From assembly GCF_018449655.1 (NCBI RefSeq), contig NZ_JAAVUX010000002.1, positions 416,529 through 480,528 of the forward strand: a DNA stretch of 64,000 nucleotides, written 5' to 3'. Under the pieces are notes generated by a model. It was given only the letters and a program-made list of their open reading frames with translations. It made no database searches and had not been told where the DNA came from. The translations under genes and the position numbers were made by a program. Source of the stretch: Pseudomonas sp. dw_358 (lineage in GTDB: Bacteria > Pseudomonadota > Gammaproteobacteria > Pseudomonadales > Pseudomonadaceae). Shown here piece after piece: positions 46,167-55,926 of the stretch (within the stretch, counting starts at the first letter, position 1; every line of letters starts with the position of its first letter).

Positions 46167-47095
46167 TTAGCGATCGACCTGGCCATCCACGCAGCCGTCA
46201 GTCGCAGGCCCTCGTCCATGCCCACTTTGGGAGACCAGCCAAGCTCGGTGGCAGCGCGCCCGTTATCAAGAACGCTGACAGGAACATCGTACGGGCGGCC
46301 CGCCGAATAAACACGGTCGATTGGACGATCCAGCGTACCTTCGATACGCTCGATCAACTGATTGATGGTCACGCCGACGCCCGAGCTGATATTGAACACG
46401 CTGCATTCGCCTTTGTAGGCGATGGCAGCGGCAAAGGCGTCAGCGACATCGGAGACATAGACATAATCGCGCGTGACACTACCATCTCCCCAAATCTGCA
46501 GCGGCTCATGCTTGAGCGCTTTGCTGAGGAACACACCGACGGCGCCTTGAGCCGTTTCAACACGTTGACGCTCACCATAGGGATTGGTAACCCGCATGAT
46601 CGTCGCGTCAATACCGTGCAGATGCTGGTACATCAGCAAAAACTTCTCGATGGTCAGCTTGGTGATGCCATAGGACACCAACGGCTCAGTCGGATGTGAT
46701 TCGTCGATCGGTAAATAAACCGGTTCCCCATAGACTGTCCCGCCGGAAGAAATAAACAGGATCCGCGAGACCTTTTTTTCCACCATCGCATTGAGCATCT
46801 GCAAGGTGCCGACCAGATTGCTCTGGACATCGTAGATAGGATCGTCGTTGGAAGTTTTCGGCAGCGTGGTCGAGACCAGGTGCAGGACAACGTCCTGTCC
46901 CTCGAGTGCTTCCCCCACATCGTGATTGCTGGTCAGATCGCCGGTCACCCAGTCGACTGATTCATGCGCCAAAAAATCACGATAAGGCTGTACCCGTGGA
47001 CGCTCGAAAATCCGCAGAGCATGACCATCCTTCAACAGTCGATCAGCGATCGCTGAGCCGATGAATCCGCCGCCGCCAAAAATAAGAATATTCAT
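46163..47095 (-). CDS. NAD-dependent sugar-nucleotide epimerase/dehydratase
   Basis: The 310-residue extended SDR has the cofactor loop IFGGGGFIGSAIA, the catalytic SSGGTVYGE and the YGITK active site (Tyr-x3-Lys), and ends with the GalE-like sugar-binding region (PYGERQR, RDYVYVSD). It probably epimerises C4 of a UDP-hexose or UDP-HexNAc. It starts one base after the large GT gene stop and overlaps the next gene, so it belongs to the same transcript. Confidence 0.87.
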   Translation of the reverse strand: MNILIFGGGGFIGSAIADRLLKDGHALRIFERPRVQPYRDFLAHESVDWVTGDLTSNHDVGEALEGQDVVLHLVSTTLPKTSNDDPIYDVQSNLVGTLQMLNAMVEKKVSRILFISSGGTVYGEPVYLPIDESHPTEPLVSYGITKLTIEKFLLMYQHLHGIDATIMRVTNPYGERQRVETAQGAVGVFLSKALKHEPLQIWGDGSVTRDYVYVSDVADAFAAAIAYKGECSVFNISSGVGVTINQLIERIEGTLDRPIDRVYSAGRPYDVPVSVLDNGRAATELGWSPKVGMDEGLRLTAAWMARSIAK

Positions 47096-47096
47096 A

Positions 47097-49553
47097 TTAT
47101 CTCGTGATATTTTTAATATTGGTCAGCACTAGCGAATGACCATGGTGTTTTGCCACCAGCGGCACCAGGCGCTCAAGCGCATGCAGAATGCTGCCATCAT
47201 AGGGCGTGGGTTCTTCAGGATAGTCCGACCAGGACAATCCTTGGTCATCCAGCAAACGCAGACTGTCGGCTCGCACCCAAAACATAGTACCGACCGGAAA
47301 CACAATATGCCGTGGCAGTACCGGCATGCCGATTTTTTCTTGGAGCACTTGGGCATACGGTAGATTGAGCCCCCAGTCAACAATGTGTGGGTCGTCAGCA
47401 AACACAATGCCCACCTCCGGGTCTTGCAACATCCTTGAGATTATTATATCGGCCATCGGAAATTCTTTACCGAGCAGATTCTCAAGTAAAAAATCGTACC
47501 ATATCCGTCCTACTTCCGGATTATCTTGATGCTTGCTCTTCTTTGTGTGCAGATGCCCGACAATGTCATACTCGCGAAGATGGCGCTTGCCAAATGCACT
47601 GATGAAAGGACCAATGTCCCTGCCTTTGTTCGGGACGACCTCAATCGCTATGACCTTGCCATCATAGGCCTTGCAAATTTCCTCAAGCGCTGACTTTACC
47701 TGTTCCGTCGGCACGCTCAGGAACAGATCTGGCCTGACCGTATTCCTAGCCAGACACGCCAACATTTCCTCAAACAAATCCGCGTAAAAAACATGCACAT
47801 GCATGGCAATGCGCGTGCCTGGCGGTATGGACGACACCGGCGAGGAAGGGGTCAGCAGGTCACTGCGCCAAGGCCCGTTCGGTTGCCCTGCTCTGATATA
47901 GGACGCCAAAGGATCATGGCCCACCACATAATCGTCTGACTGCTCGGCGAATATACCGGGATGAAACCCTGGGAATAACTTGCGCTCTTCGATCTGCGTC
48001 GCCCATGCTCGAATGAATGTCCGCAGCGTATCAAACTCACTGGGCGATCTCAGGTAGCGCGGAATAAAATCCGACCGGTAGAGGCCTGAGGCGGCGATGG
48101 TTTCATAGTCAAGCCGTTCTTGCCGGGCCTGGGCTATGGCTCCCAAGGCCACCTCCTCCAACCCTGCAATATAGGCAGGCATCGAGAACGCCTGAGTGGC
48201 ATGTGCTTGCATCACTTTGGAGACCCGGGAAAAGGCTTCCGGGTCGCCAAGCAGCGCGATGAGCTTGGTCGCCATGTCCGGCACGTGAAGGTAACGTGCG
48301 ACGCAGGCTTCAGCTTCACCACACGCCTCCAACACGTCCACAATGCCCGTAGTGCGGTCAAAGCACAGGACTGGAAGCCCCACGCTCATCGCATCGATAG
48401 CCACATTGGGCAAAGGATCCAGCCTGGACGTGATGAGAACAGCCGAGGCTTCTTCATAGGCAACTTTTATGGCCGTGGTTTCAGGAATAAAAGTAACATG
48501 ATTTTCCAGGCCCGCCCGAAGCACTTGGTCATACAGATAAGCAGAATATTGAATGTCTCGCTCGGGGTCGTAGCCTTTACCCACCCAGACAAAATGTAAG
48601 TTATCCATTTCTCCGAGTTCAAGAATACGCGTCGCACAATCAATAAACAAATCAACGCCTTTACGTAGCTGAATCAACCCAGCGCCGAGGACGATACGCT
48701 TGTGATCACCCTTCAGTTGCAGGAAGACGCTACGCAGCCTTTCCTCCTCATGTCGAAGCGACTCAAGATCCGTCTCGGAGAACGTGACCTCACATCGACC
48801 CTGAGGCAGAATCTCCACTGGGCAATGTGCCAACACCGGAAGCTCTCTCACCGCGCTCTGATGGATGACCTTCGAAGAGTACACCGTCCGCGTAGACCAA
48901 AACATCGCTTCCAGAAACGCCGTTTTGGGGCGAGTGTAAGCGGTGAACTCGTGGATCAGGGTGAGGGTGGGAATAAAGTTCGCGGCCAATCCGGTGAGCA
49001 CGACCCTGGACTCGACACTGTTGACGATGGCGTACTTGATCGGGCACGCACGGCATATTTTGTCCATTAACAAGCGTGCGTGGTCGGGGCTCGCTCTTAG
49101 CCCCTTGGAATCAATAACCAAGGCCCCGGACAGACGAAACTCTTCTTCGAGTTCGCCGCCACCCAAAATCATTGCAATAACGTTGTAGCGACGTTTGAGC
49201 TCAATGATCAGGTTGAGACTCAACACGGGAGCGCCTGTCCTGGACGCCTCATGACTGATCACCATGACGGTCTCACGTGCAGGGTCGAGCTGGGCAAACT
49301 CGCTTTCAGTGGCGAGGGTTGGTGATTTGCCCACCCGACCTTCCTTCTGACCATGAAAAACAAAATGGCTGAAGGGATCAACACCCGCATCACGAATATC
49401 TGGATATTGGTTAAGGTAAAATTCAGCGTCAAATTCTACCTCTTTGCCACGCAGCGCCACAAAGGCTCTGGCGTACAGCCCCTGGCCCTTGGCCAAAAAC
49501 ATCTTTTTTAGTCGCGCGCCACTACCGCGCAATGGTTTATTTATCTGGCTCAT
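47097..49553 (-). CDS. large glycosyltransferase with GT4 and RgpF domains
   Basis: The 818-residue cytoplasmic protein starts with a short repeat (FDAEFYLNQYPDIRDAGVDP, 41-76), then a GT4 GT-B domain (about 95-460, donor motif SRLDPLPNVAIDAMSVGLP), a degenerate copy of the same repeat (about 530-563), and a C-terminal RgpF domain (about 580-818; VVPNKGRDIGPF, VGHLHTKKSKH). RgpF domains occur in rhamnan synthesis proteins. It is homologous to residues 540-1326 of the protein encoded just upstream, so the two likely arose by duplication. Confidence 0.85.
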   Translation of the reverse strand: MSQINKPLRGSGARLKKMFLAKGQGLYARAFVALRGKEVEFDAEFYLNQYPDIRDAGVDPFSHFVFHGQKEGRVGKSPTLATESEFAQLDPARETVMVISHEASRTGAPVLSLNLIIELKRRYNVIAMILGGGELEEEFRLSGALVIDSKGLRASPDHARLLMDKICRACPIKYAIVNSVESRVVLTGLAANFIPTLTLIHEFTAYTRPKTAFLEAMFWSTRTVYSSKVIHQSAVRELPVLAHCPVEILPQGRCEVTFSETDLESLRHEEERLRSVFLQLKGDHKRIVLGAGLIQLRKGVDLFIDCATRILELGEMDNLHFVWVGKGYDPERDIQYSAYLYDQVLRAGLENHVTFIPETTAIKVAYEEASAVLITSRLDPLPNVAIDAMSVGLPVLCFDRTTGIVDVLEACGEAEACVARYLHVPDMATKLIALLGDPEAFSRVSKVMQAHATQAFSMPAYIAGLEEVALGAIAQARQERLDYETIAASGLYRSDFIPRYLRSPSEFDTLRTFIRAWATQIEERKLFPGFHPGIFAEQSDDYVVGHDPLASYIRAGQPNGPWRSDLLTPSSPVSSIPPGTRIAMHVHVFYADLFEEMLACLARNTVRPDLFLSVPTEQVKSALEEICKAYDGKVIAIEVVPNKGRDIGPFISAFGKRHLREYDIVGHLHTKKSKHQDNPEVGRIWYDFLLENLLGKEFPMADIIISRMLQDPEVGIVFADDPHIVDWGLNLPYAQVLQEKIGMPVLPRHIVFPVGTMFWVRADSLRLLDDQGLSWSDYPEEPTPYDGSILHALERLVPLVAKHHGHSLVLTNIKNITR

Positions 49554-49571
49554 TCGATGACTGCGCTAAAG

Positions 49572-52500
49572 TTAGTAGGTGACGCCCGAAACAACGGTCG
49601 TGGAAACGCCCATATTCCCGCGGGCACACGCTTGCGGAAGAAGCCGCGTGAGGATCCTTTCTCGTGACCGCACATCAGCTTTCTGGCTTTCCAGAAAATC
49701 CGTCCATACAGGGATGTTCTCGACCAAGGGAATGAGGGTCCCAGGGACCGCCCAGAACGCGCCGTTGACCGGATAAGAGGCGTGTTGGGAAGCGGGCCGG
49801 GGGAAGCCGAGCGCGTCGCAAAGAGATGATAACAAACTTGCTTCAGCCGGCAGAAACTCGAGATTGGGGTCCTCTGGAAACACCAGGCCGTTGAGGGGCG
49901 TTCCCTGCGCCCCCGTGAACTGCCAGCCGATCGCTTTCAACGCAGGATGGATGCCGCCGACAAGATTTTCGAGCACGTAGTGGTGATAGGCCGATGAAGA
50001 CGTAAAATCACTCGCGGGAGGGGCAATCGCCATATCAATATGACCGATCATGTCGAGAGACTTATATGATGACGTGGACAAATGCGCCAACATCGTCTGC
50101 ATCGGACACCCGCGACTGACCACCGTCTTCATCGGGACTTGAAGCTCGGCTTTGAGCCATTGACTCATCATGAGGCTTGTTGCTTCATCAGGCACCAACA
50201 GCACCACATCCACACGGGCGAAACTGTCGTCCAGCTTTTTGAGGACAGCGGCTAGCTGCTCCGTGGATGCAACGCTCAGGTAGAGGCGTGATTGGCATTT
50301 GATGAGCTCAAATGGGACCTCGCGCCAATCAAGGTGTTGAGTATCCCACACCCCTTCAGGTCGCCCCGCTCTGAGATAATGAGCCAATGGGTCCTGCGGT
50401 CCCACCGCCGCTCGGTTGAGGTCCTGATAGACCGCAGGGTTGAAACCCGGAAAGAATTTGCGGCGCAGGATTCCCCGCGACCAGGAGCGAACATACCTTC
50501 GACTTGCCGTTAACGCATCGTGCAAGTCGAGCCCTGCGGGGGGGTAGTAGCCGGGATCAAACAACTCTGACTCGGCAATGGTGACAGTATCTGCCCATTC
50601 TAATTGCAGCGTACTGACGTGACGGTCGGCCATGTCAACCAGCTTATCAACATAGGCTGGCATGTCGAAAACCTGCAAGGCCACTTCCTTGCTTAGCGAC
50701 CCTACCCGGGTTCTTTCCGCGTCCGAGCTAGCCAGCGCAATGACTTTCATGGCCATGTCCGCTGTGTCGAGGTACTGCGCGACGCAGGGGTCTCCTAATC
50801 CGTGACGCGTCAGGATATCCGCGATACCCGTGGTTCGGTCAAAACACAAGACGGGCAGTCCGCACATCAAAGCATCGATAGCCACGTTAGGCAAAGGATC
50901 CAGCCTGGACGTGACCACGAGCATATCGCTGAGGCTGTAGACTTCCTGAATCAGGGCGGTCTCAGTGATGACACTAAATCGATCAGCGATGCCGGCACGT
51001 TGAATCTGATCAAAGAGATAGACCGAGTAGGCGATATCAACTTCGGGATCGTAATTGTCGCCAATCCAGACAAACCGACACCGCGACCCAACCTCCGAGT
51101 TGAGCACGCGTGTCGCGCACTCAATAAACAAATCCACGCCTTTGCGAATTTGTACCCGTCCCGCCCCGAGTATCACGATACTGTCATCTGCTTCACCCCG
51201 GGGCCGGATGGCATGATGCAGGCGTGCCTTCTCGGCAGACACCTCGTCTTTAAAACCCATTTCTCCGGGTACCTCGCTTTTACCTTGCGGGAGTACCGCC
51301 AGCTCGCAATTTCTCAGCTCCGGGATGACCAAGGCGGCACTTTCAAGTGTGACATCGGCTGAAAATACAGTCTGGCTCGCCCACAGCAGGGCATTTTGAA
51401 TAGCCACCCGCGGCCGGGTATAGACAGCGAACTCATGAATCAAACTGACGGTTGGAATAAACCGTTCTGCCAAGGGTTGTAACGCGAGATACGAATCCAG
51501 ACTGTTGACGATCGCAAACTCAAATTTAACGCTGTCCAAGAATGCGTTCAACGCCCACTGGACGGCTACGGGATGGGCTCGTGAAATCGGACCAGCAACG
51601 CTTGCACCTGCTGCACTGAAGGCGTTGAGCAGCGGCCCACCACCAAACAGCAGGACCACCACGTTGAAATTTTGAGTCAACCGTTCTGTTATGTTTAAGC
51701 TTAAGACAGGGGCCCCGGTGCGTGACGCTTCGTGACTGACCAGCAAGACCGTCTGCTTCAAAGGATCGAAGGTATCGAGTGGACGACTCAATCTGATGGC
51801 AGGGACACAACCCAGCCGACCCTCGAACTGCCCATGGTTGATAAAATGCAGTTCAGGATCCACCTCGCTGGCCGCGATATCCGCATACATTGCCAGATAG
51901 AATTCAGGGTCAAATACGACGCTGTCAGCCACTTCATCCGGAGCAATTCGAGCTGCCGGCTCAGCGCGGATCACGGACCCCTGTGAACCCTCCAGGGGAG
52001 CATCATCAGAGAGGTCCCGTTCCAAGGCCGTGACGTCAGCAAAAGACGGGACCGCAGGTGAACCCAGTCGTCCTTCCTGCACCCCATTGCAGAGAAAGTG
52101 AATAACAGGTGAAAGACCGGATTGAGCGACATCGGGATACGCTTGCAAATAAAACGCCTCGTCAAAAGCGACGCCGTCTGCCAGCGTGACCCGTGGCAAT
52201 GCTTTATCTTTCGCAACCATGTTGAGCATGCGCCAGGCGCGCAAACTGAAGAAAGAGCGCCATGCACGAGCCAGTACCTCGACCTGCTCCAGCAAGCGCT
52301 CTTGAAGGGGCCGTAGCAACTGAAGCTCCGACCGTTGTGCCGCAGCGTGCTCCGAAATCGCTAGCAACTGCTGACTTAGCGCTTCGTTTTGCACCGTGAA
52401 TTGCTGGATCGCTTGCGTGGCGTCCCGATTTTGGAAAAGCAGCTGATCATGCGCCAGCTGAGCCTCTTCGATTTTTTTGCGCAGGCTCTGCTGTCTTGAC

Positions 52501-53552
52501 AAGACTTCTTCACGTTCAGCCAAAAGCTCGTCACGCTCGCTGACCAATGCAACCAATTCTGCCTGGGTGGTCACCCATTCCAAGTTCATCTCGGGTAACG
52601 GCAGCGTTGCTTCATTCAAACGGGCAGCGAGCTCAATGAGCCGGGTATCTCTTTCGACGATACCCTGATTCGCCATGACGTGAGCAAGCTCTGCTGCTGT
52701 CGTGAGCCGAGTGAGCGTCGCCATCTGCTTCAGCTCAGTCATCAAAGGCGCGAGGCGCGACTCAAACTCAGTGCTGTCCAGGGACAGACGATCGAGTGAG
52801 CACTCGTGCAGCAGGCGATACGTCCGGACAAGCAATGGATGGTCATCTTCCAGAGCGACCAGTTCCGCAGCGTCATGGTTGCCATGGCGCAGACCTGTAT
52901 CGAGAAACTCTTCTGCGTAAGTCTTGAATGCCTCTTGCGTAGGGGGAACGAGTTCCAGCGCTGCAGCTATTCGCTCAAGCTGTTGCCGAGGCGCTTCCAG
53001 CAGTTCATCGTACTCAACGACCAAACGCTTATGCCGGGCGGAGTGAGCGACAGCCTGGAGCATATGCTCCAACCAAAGTACATAGGCTTTGACACTCGGC
53101 ATGTGGTTACGAACCGCCAGCGACGCGGCCACATTCAGTGGATTACGCAGGGCAATGACATACCCGACTTCCCACCCCAGTTCGCCGAGCACGCGGGACC
53201 AATACGGTAATAACCTGGCGATCCGCGGATCCTTCATCCCCCAGACATCGAGACCCGTGGTCTTGGTCAGCAGCAACTGTTTTGCATGCTCTAACGACTC
53301 AACGATACTGGGGACGCTGAACAGATCAGGCTCTACCACCCCCATCAGATCGTGGGCGGAGTTTAAATGGGTCAACAGCTCGTTATTCAATGCAATGACG
53401 TCGCTGTCCTCCCAAAAGCCCGTCGGATTGTCCGGACCTGCGGGATGCAGATTACTGCCCAAAGACACGCCCAGTGTGTCGAGTGCTCGGGTAAGCGCGC
53501 TGGTGCCACTGCGGTGCATGCCCAACACAATGATGATTTTTTTTGCACTCAT
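49572..53552 (-). CDS. sulfotransferase-glycosyltransferase fusion protein, 1326 aa
   Basis: Domains in order: sulfotransferase fold (1 to about 225) with the 5'-phosphosulfate loop GMHRSGTSALT (11-21) and 3'-phosphate motif RNPLNVAASLAVR (136-148); helical and coiled-coil region (about 260-440); two YPDx repeats (463-498 and 547-582); GT4 domain (about 600-960; SRLDPLPNVAIDALMCGLP); a third repeat (about 1037-1070); and a degenerate RgpF-like tail (about 1085-1320). No membrane helix is seen. Its ATG overlaps the wzt stop, so it is made with the exporter. It may sulfate and extend O-antigen. Sulfotransferase-fold proteins in polysaccharide loci are often untested, so the activity is inferred. 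Confidence 0.8.
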   Translation of the reverse strand: MSAKKIIIVLGMHRSGTSALTRALDTLGVSLGSNLHPAGPDNPTGFWEDSDVIALNNELLTHLNSAHDLMGVVEPDLFSVPSIVESLEHAKQLLLTKTTGLDVWGMKDPRIARLLPYWSRVLGELGWEVGYVIALRNPLNVAASLAVRNHMPSVKAYVLWLEHMLQAVAHSARHKRLVVEYDELLEAPRQQLERIAAALELVPPTQEAFKTYAEEFLDTGLRHGNHDAAELVALEDDHPLLVRTYRLLHECSLDRLSLDSTEFESRLAPLMTELKQMATLTRLTTAAELAHVMANQGIVERDTRLIELAARLNEATLPLPEMNLEWVTTQAELVALVSERDELLAEREEVLSRQQSLRKKIEEAQLAHDQLLFQNRDATQAIQQFTVQNEALSQQLLAISEHAAAQRSELQLLRPLQERLLEQVEVLARAWRSFFSLRAWRMLNMVAKDKALPRVTLADGVAFDEAFYLQAYPDVAQSGLSPVIHFLCNGVQEGRLGSPAVPSFADVTALERDLSDDAPLEGSQGSVIRAEPAARIAPDEVADSVVFDPEFYLAMYADIAASEVDPELHFINHGQFEGRLGCVPAIRLSRPLDTFDPLKQTVLLVSHEASRTGAPVLSLNITERLTQNFNVVVLLFGGGPLLNAFSAAGASVAGPISRAHPVAVQWALNAFLDSVKFEFAIVNSLDSYLALQPLAERFIPTVSLIHEFAVYTRPRVAIQNALLWASQTVFSADVTLESAALVIPELRNCELAVLPQGKSEVPGEMGFKDEVSAEKARLHHAIRPRGEADDSIVILGAGRVQIRKGVDLFIECATRVLNSEVGSRCRFVWIGDNYDPEVDIAYSVYLFDQIQRAGIADRFSVITETALIQEVYSLSDMLVVTSRLDPLPNVAIDALMCGLPVLCFDRTTGIADILTRHGLGDPCVAQYLDTADMAMKVIALASSDAERTRVGSLSKEVALQVFDMPAYVDKLVDMADRHVSTLQLEWADTVTIAESELFDPGYYPPAGLDLHDALTASRRYVRSWSRGILRRKFFPGFNPAVYQDLNRAAVGPQDPLAHYLRAGRPEGVWDTQHLDWREVPFELIKCQSRLYLSVASTEQLAAVLKKLDDSFARVDVVLLVPDEATSLMMSQWLKAELQVPMKTVVSRGCPMQTMLAHLSTSSYKSLDMIGHIDMAIAPPASDFTSSSAYHHYVLENLVGGIHPALKAIGWQFTGAQGTPLNGLVFPEDPNLEFLPAEASLLSSLCDALGFPRPASQHASYPVNGAFWAVPGTLIPLVENIPVWTDFLESQKADVRSRERILTRLLPQACARGNMGVSTTVVSGVTY

Positions 53553-54973
53553 GAAGTCAAAACGCCTTCAACAAAATGTAGCGTCGGAACGCAGTTAAAG
53601 TCGACAATACTCGTCGCAAGACTTTGGGATTCGGGCATGACGCGAAAAGCGGCTACATCAAGAGCGCGATGCAGGAATGTTTCGATTTGGTCGGATATCC
53701 CGGTGACGCCGGCGTTCAAAAAATAGACGCCCGCGGTGAGACGGCAGGTGAATTCAAACTGTACATTCACACAGGCACCCGCCTCTACCCACTCTAATGC
53801 TTCGGCTACGGTAGGGGCCGACATGGCGCCACCGAGTTCGGCCCCGCTGACGGTCTTGATCAGCATGCTGAACCTTACCCGCTCTGACAACCGAGAAAAA
53901 TCCACTGTATAGCGATAGCGATACTGCCGCCCGCGCACCAGGTTGTTTACCCTGACGCCCGTCATGGTGTAAATACCAGGCTCCCTGATACGGGCCCCCT
54001 TGTCTTCGTACTCTATCGTGCTGTCAGGCTTGAGCCCGGGATCAAAACTTTCATCCGTCGTGGGCTCCGGGTTCGACGCGAGGTCCTCGGAAGGCAACGC
54101 CGCCACACCCGTGGCCAGCGCTCCAGAAATGATTTGCTGACGTATGATCGACCGTCTATCAGAAGCGGCATACAGCATTTTTTGATAGTTACCCACCACT
54201 TGCTTGGGTAAACCTTCGGTCAACATGTCACCGCTGTCCAACAAGATCGCCCGGTCACACAGCTCCACGATGGCACTTCCAGCATGCGATACAAACAAGA
54301 TGGTGGCGCCTTTCTGCCGGATCGCCTCGATTCTTGAAAAACATTTCCGCTGAAACAGTTCGTCTCCCACCGATAACGCTTCATCAACGATCAGGATTTC
54401 TGGATCCGCATTGATCGCTACGGCAAAGGCCAGCCGAACGGCCATCCCGCTCGAGTACGACTTGACCTGCTGATCGATAAAATCGCCGATATCCGCGAAG
54501 GCTTCAATCTCGGTAAATCGCTGATCAATCTCCTGGCGTGACAGCCCCAGGATGGTGCCATTGAGGTACACGTTCTCCCGGCCAGTAAAGTCGGGATTGA
54601 ATCCCGACCCCAACTCCAGCAAGGCAGCGATCCGACCATTGACTTGAACATCCCCTGCCGTCGGACTCAATGTACCGCAAATAATCTGTAACAACGTGGA
54701 CTTACCGGACCCGTTCTTGCCAATGATACCGACAGTTTCACCCTTGGCGACCTCGAAGTTTATATTCTTGAGCGCCCAGAATTCCCTGTAGTACTTGACG
54801 TCCGTGCGGCCCATCCGTTTTTTGACAGGGGCCACCAATAACTGCTGCAGCCGTTGACGCGGGCGATCATAAATATGAAAGCACTTGCTCAGGCCGGAAA
54901 CTCGAATCGCCAAAGGAGACGCCGAGACCGGCGTCGCTAGAACCGGGTCAGACAGTAAAATATCAGAGGACAT
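53549..54973 (-). CDS. wzt: O-antigen ABC exporter ATP-binding protein
   Basis: The 474-residue protein has an ABC ATPase (Walker A GKNGSGKST at 85-93, signature YSSGM at 173-177, Walker B ILIVDEAL at 193-200) and a C-terminal extension of about 170 residues. The extension is rich in beta strands and resembles the Wzt carbohydrate-binding domain that reads the modified end of the O-polysaccharide before export. The ATG at 54973 overlaps the wzm stop by 11 bases. Presence of the domain predicts a chain-terminating modification. Confidence 0.92.
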   Translation of the reverse strand: MSSDILLSDPVLATPVSASPLAIRVSGLSKCFHIYDRPRQRLQQLLVAPVKKRMGRTDVKYYREFWALKNINFEVAKGETVGIIGKNGSGKSTLLQIICGTLSPTAGDVQVNGRIAALLELGSGFNPDFTGRENVYLNGTILGLSRQEIDQRFTEIEAFADIGDFIDQQVKSYSSGMAVRLAFAVAINADPEILIVDEALSVGDELFQRKCFSRIEAIRQKGATILFVSHAGSAIVELCDRAILLDSGDMLTEGLPKQVVGNYQKMLYAASDRRSIIRQQIISGALATGVAALPSEDLASNPEPTTDESFDPGLKPDSTIEYEDKGARIREPGIYTMTGVRVNNLVRGRQYRYRYTVDFSRLSERVRFSMLIKTVSGAELGGAMSAPTVAEALEWVEAGACVNVQFEFTCRLTAGVYFLNAGVTGISDQIETFLHRALDVAAFRVMPESQSLATSIVDFNCVPTLHFVEGVLTS

Positions 54974-55799
54974 CAGCAAACCCCGAGCGCGTTTTCTGGA
55001 ACCATGCATAACCGGCCGCCGCAACCAGCAGGGCGGCCACCAGATAGATGCCAAGTCCGAAAAAATCGGGCAGGCGACCCCACACCAGGACCTCGCGCAT
55101 CTGTTCGATGATGAACGTCAGCGGATTAAGCAGAATGATGGACTGGTATTGCACGGGCAATGAGTGCACGGGGAAAAAAACCGGCGAAAGAAAAAGCATG
55201 ATGGTGGTAATGATGCCGGTCGTTTGTCCGACATCCTGCAAATAGACCCCAAGAGAGGCAAGCATCCAGGCAAAACCCAGCGTCATGAGCAATAGTGGCA
55301 ATATGACCAACGGGGCCAACAGCACAGTGACATGAGGCACCCCCTGAAACGCTGTATAAGCCAGCAACAACACGAACACACTGACCAGACTGTGGAACAA
55401 TGCCGCCCCTAACGTGACCACCGGCAAGATTTCCAGAGGAAACACGACTTTTTTGACATAGTTGACGTTACTCAAAACAATACTGGGCGCTCGATTGATG
55501 ACTTCGGCAAAAACAGCGTGCACAATCAGCCCGGTAAACAACATGATGGCAAACATCGTTTTGCTTTCTGCGGTACCGGGGGGCGAAATGCCCCAGCGAG
55601 ACTTGAACACCACAGAAAAAACAAACGTATAAACACTTAACATCAGCAACGGATTCAAAAAAGACCACAGCAAACCGAGCACTGACCCCCGATAGCGGCC
55701 AACAACTTCACGCTTGGTCATCTGAAAAATAAGATGCCGGTGAACCACTAAACTTTTAACCAGTCCTAGCAGGGTGCAATTTACGGGTGAAGCACTCAT
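54963..55799 (-). CDS. wzm: O-antigen ABC exporter permease
   Basis: The 278-residue protein has six membrane helices and ABC-2 permease landmarks: an N-terminal KREVVGRYRGSVLGLLWSFLNPL and the DVGQTTGIITTIMLFLSPVFFP segment. With Wzt it moves undecaprenyl diphosphate-linked O-polysaccharide across the inner membrane. Its presence means chains are completed in the cytoplasm and no Wzx/Wzy pair is needed; none was seen in the window. Confidence 0.92.
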   Translation of the reverse strand: MSASPVNCTLLGLVKSLVVHRHLIFQMTKREVVGRYRGSVLGLLWSFLNPLLMLSVYTFVFSVVFKSRWGISPPGTAESKTMFAIMLFTGLIVHAVFAEVINRAPSIVLSNVNYVKKVVFPLEILPVVTLGAALFHSLVSVFVLLLAYTAFQGVPHVTVLLAPLVILPLLLMTLGFAWMLASLGVYLQDVGQTTGIITTIMLFLSPVFFPVHSLPVQYQSIILLNPLTFIIEQMREVLVWGRLPDFFGLGIYLVAALLVAAAGYAWFQKTRSGFADVL

Positions 55800-55926
55800 T
55801 AAAATACCTGAACTTCAAGAAATGGATAAGCCATGCCGTCTGCTACGGAACGCCCTGGTTCGACGTGGCGACAATGGCATAACTGAAAGTGACGTGCCTG
55901 GCAGCCCAATGTAAATCGAGTCATAT

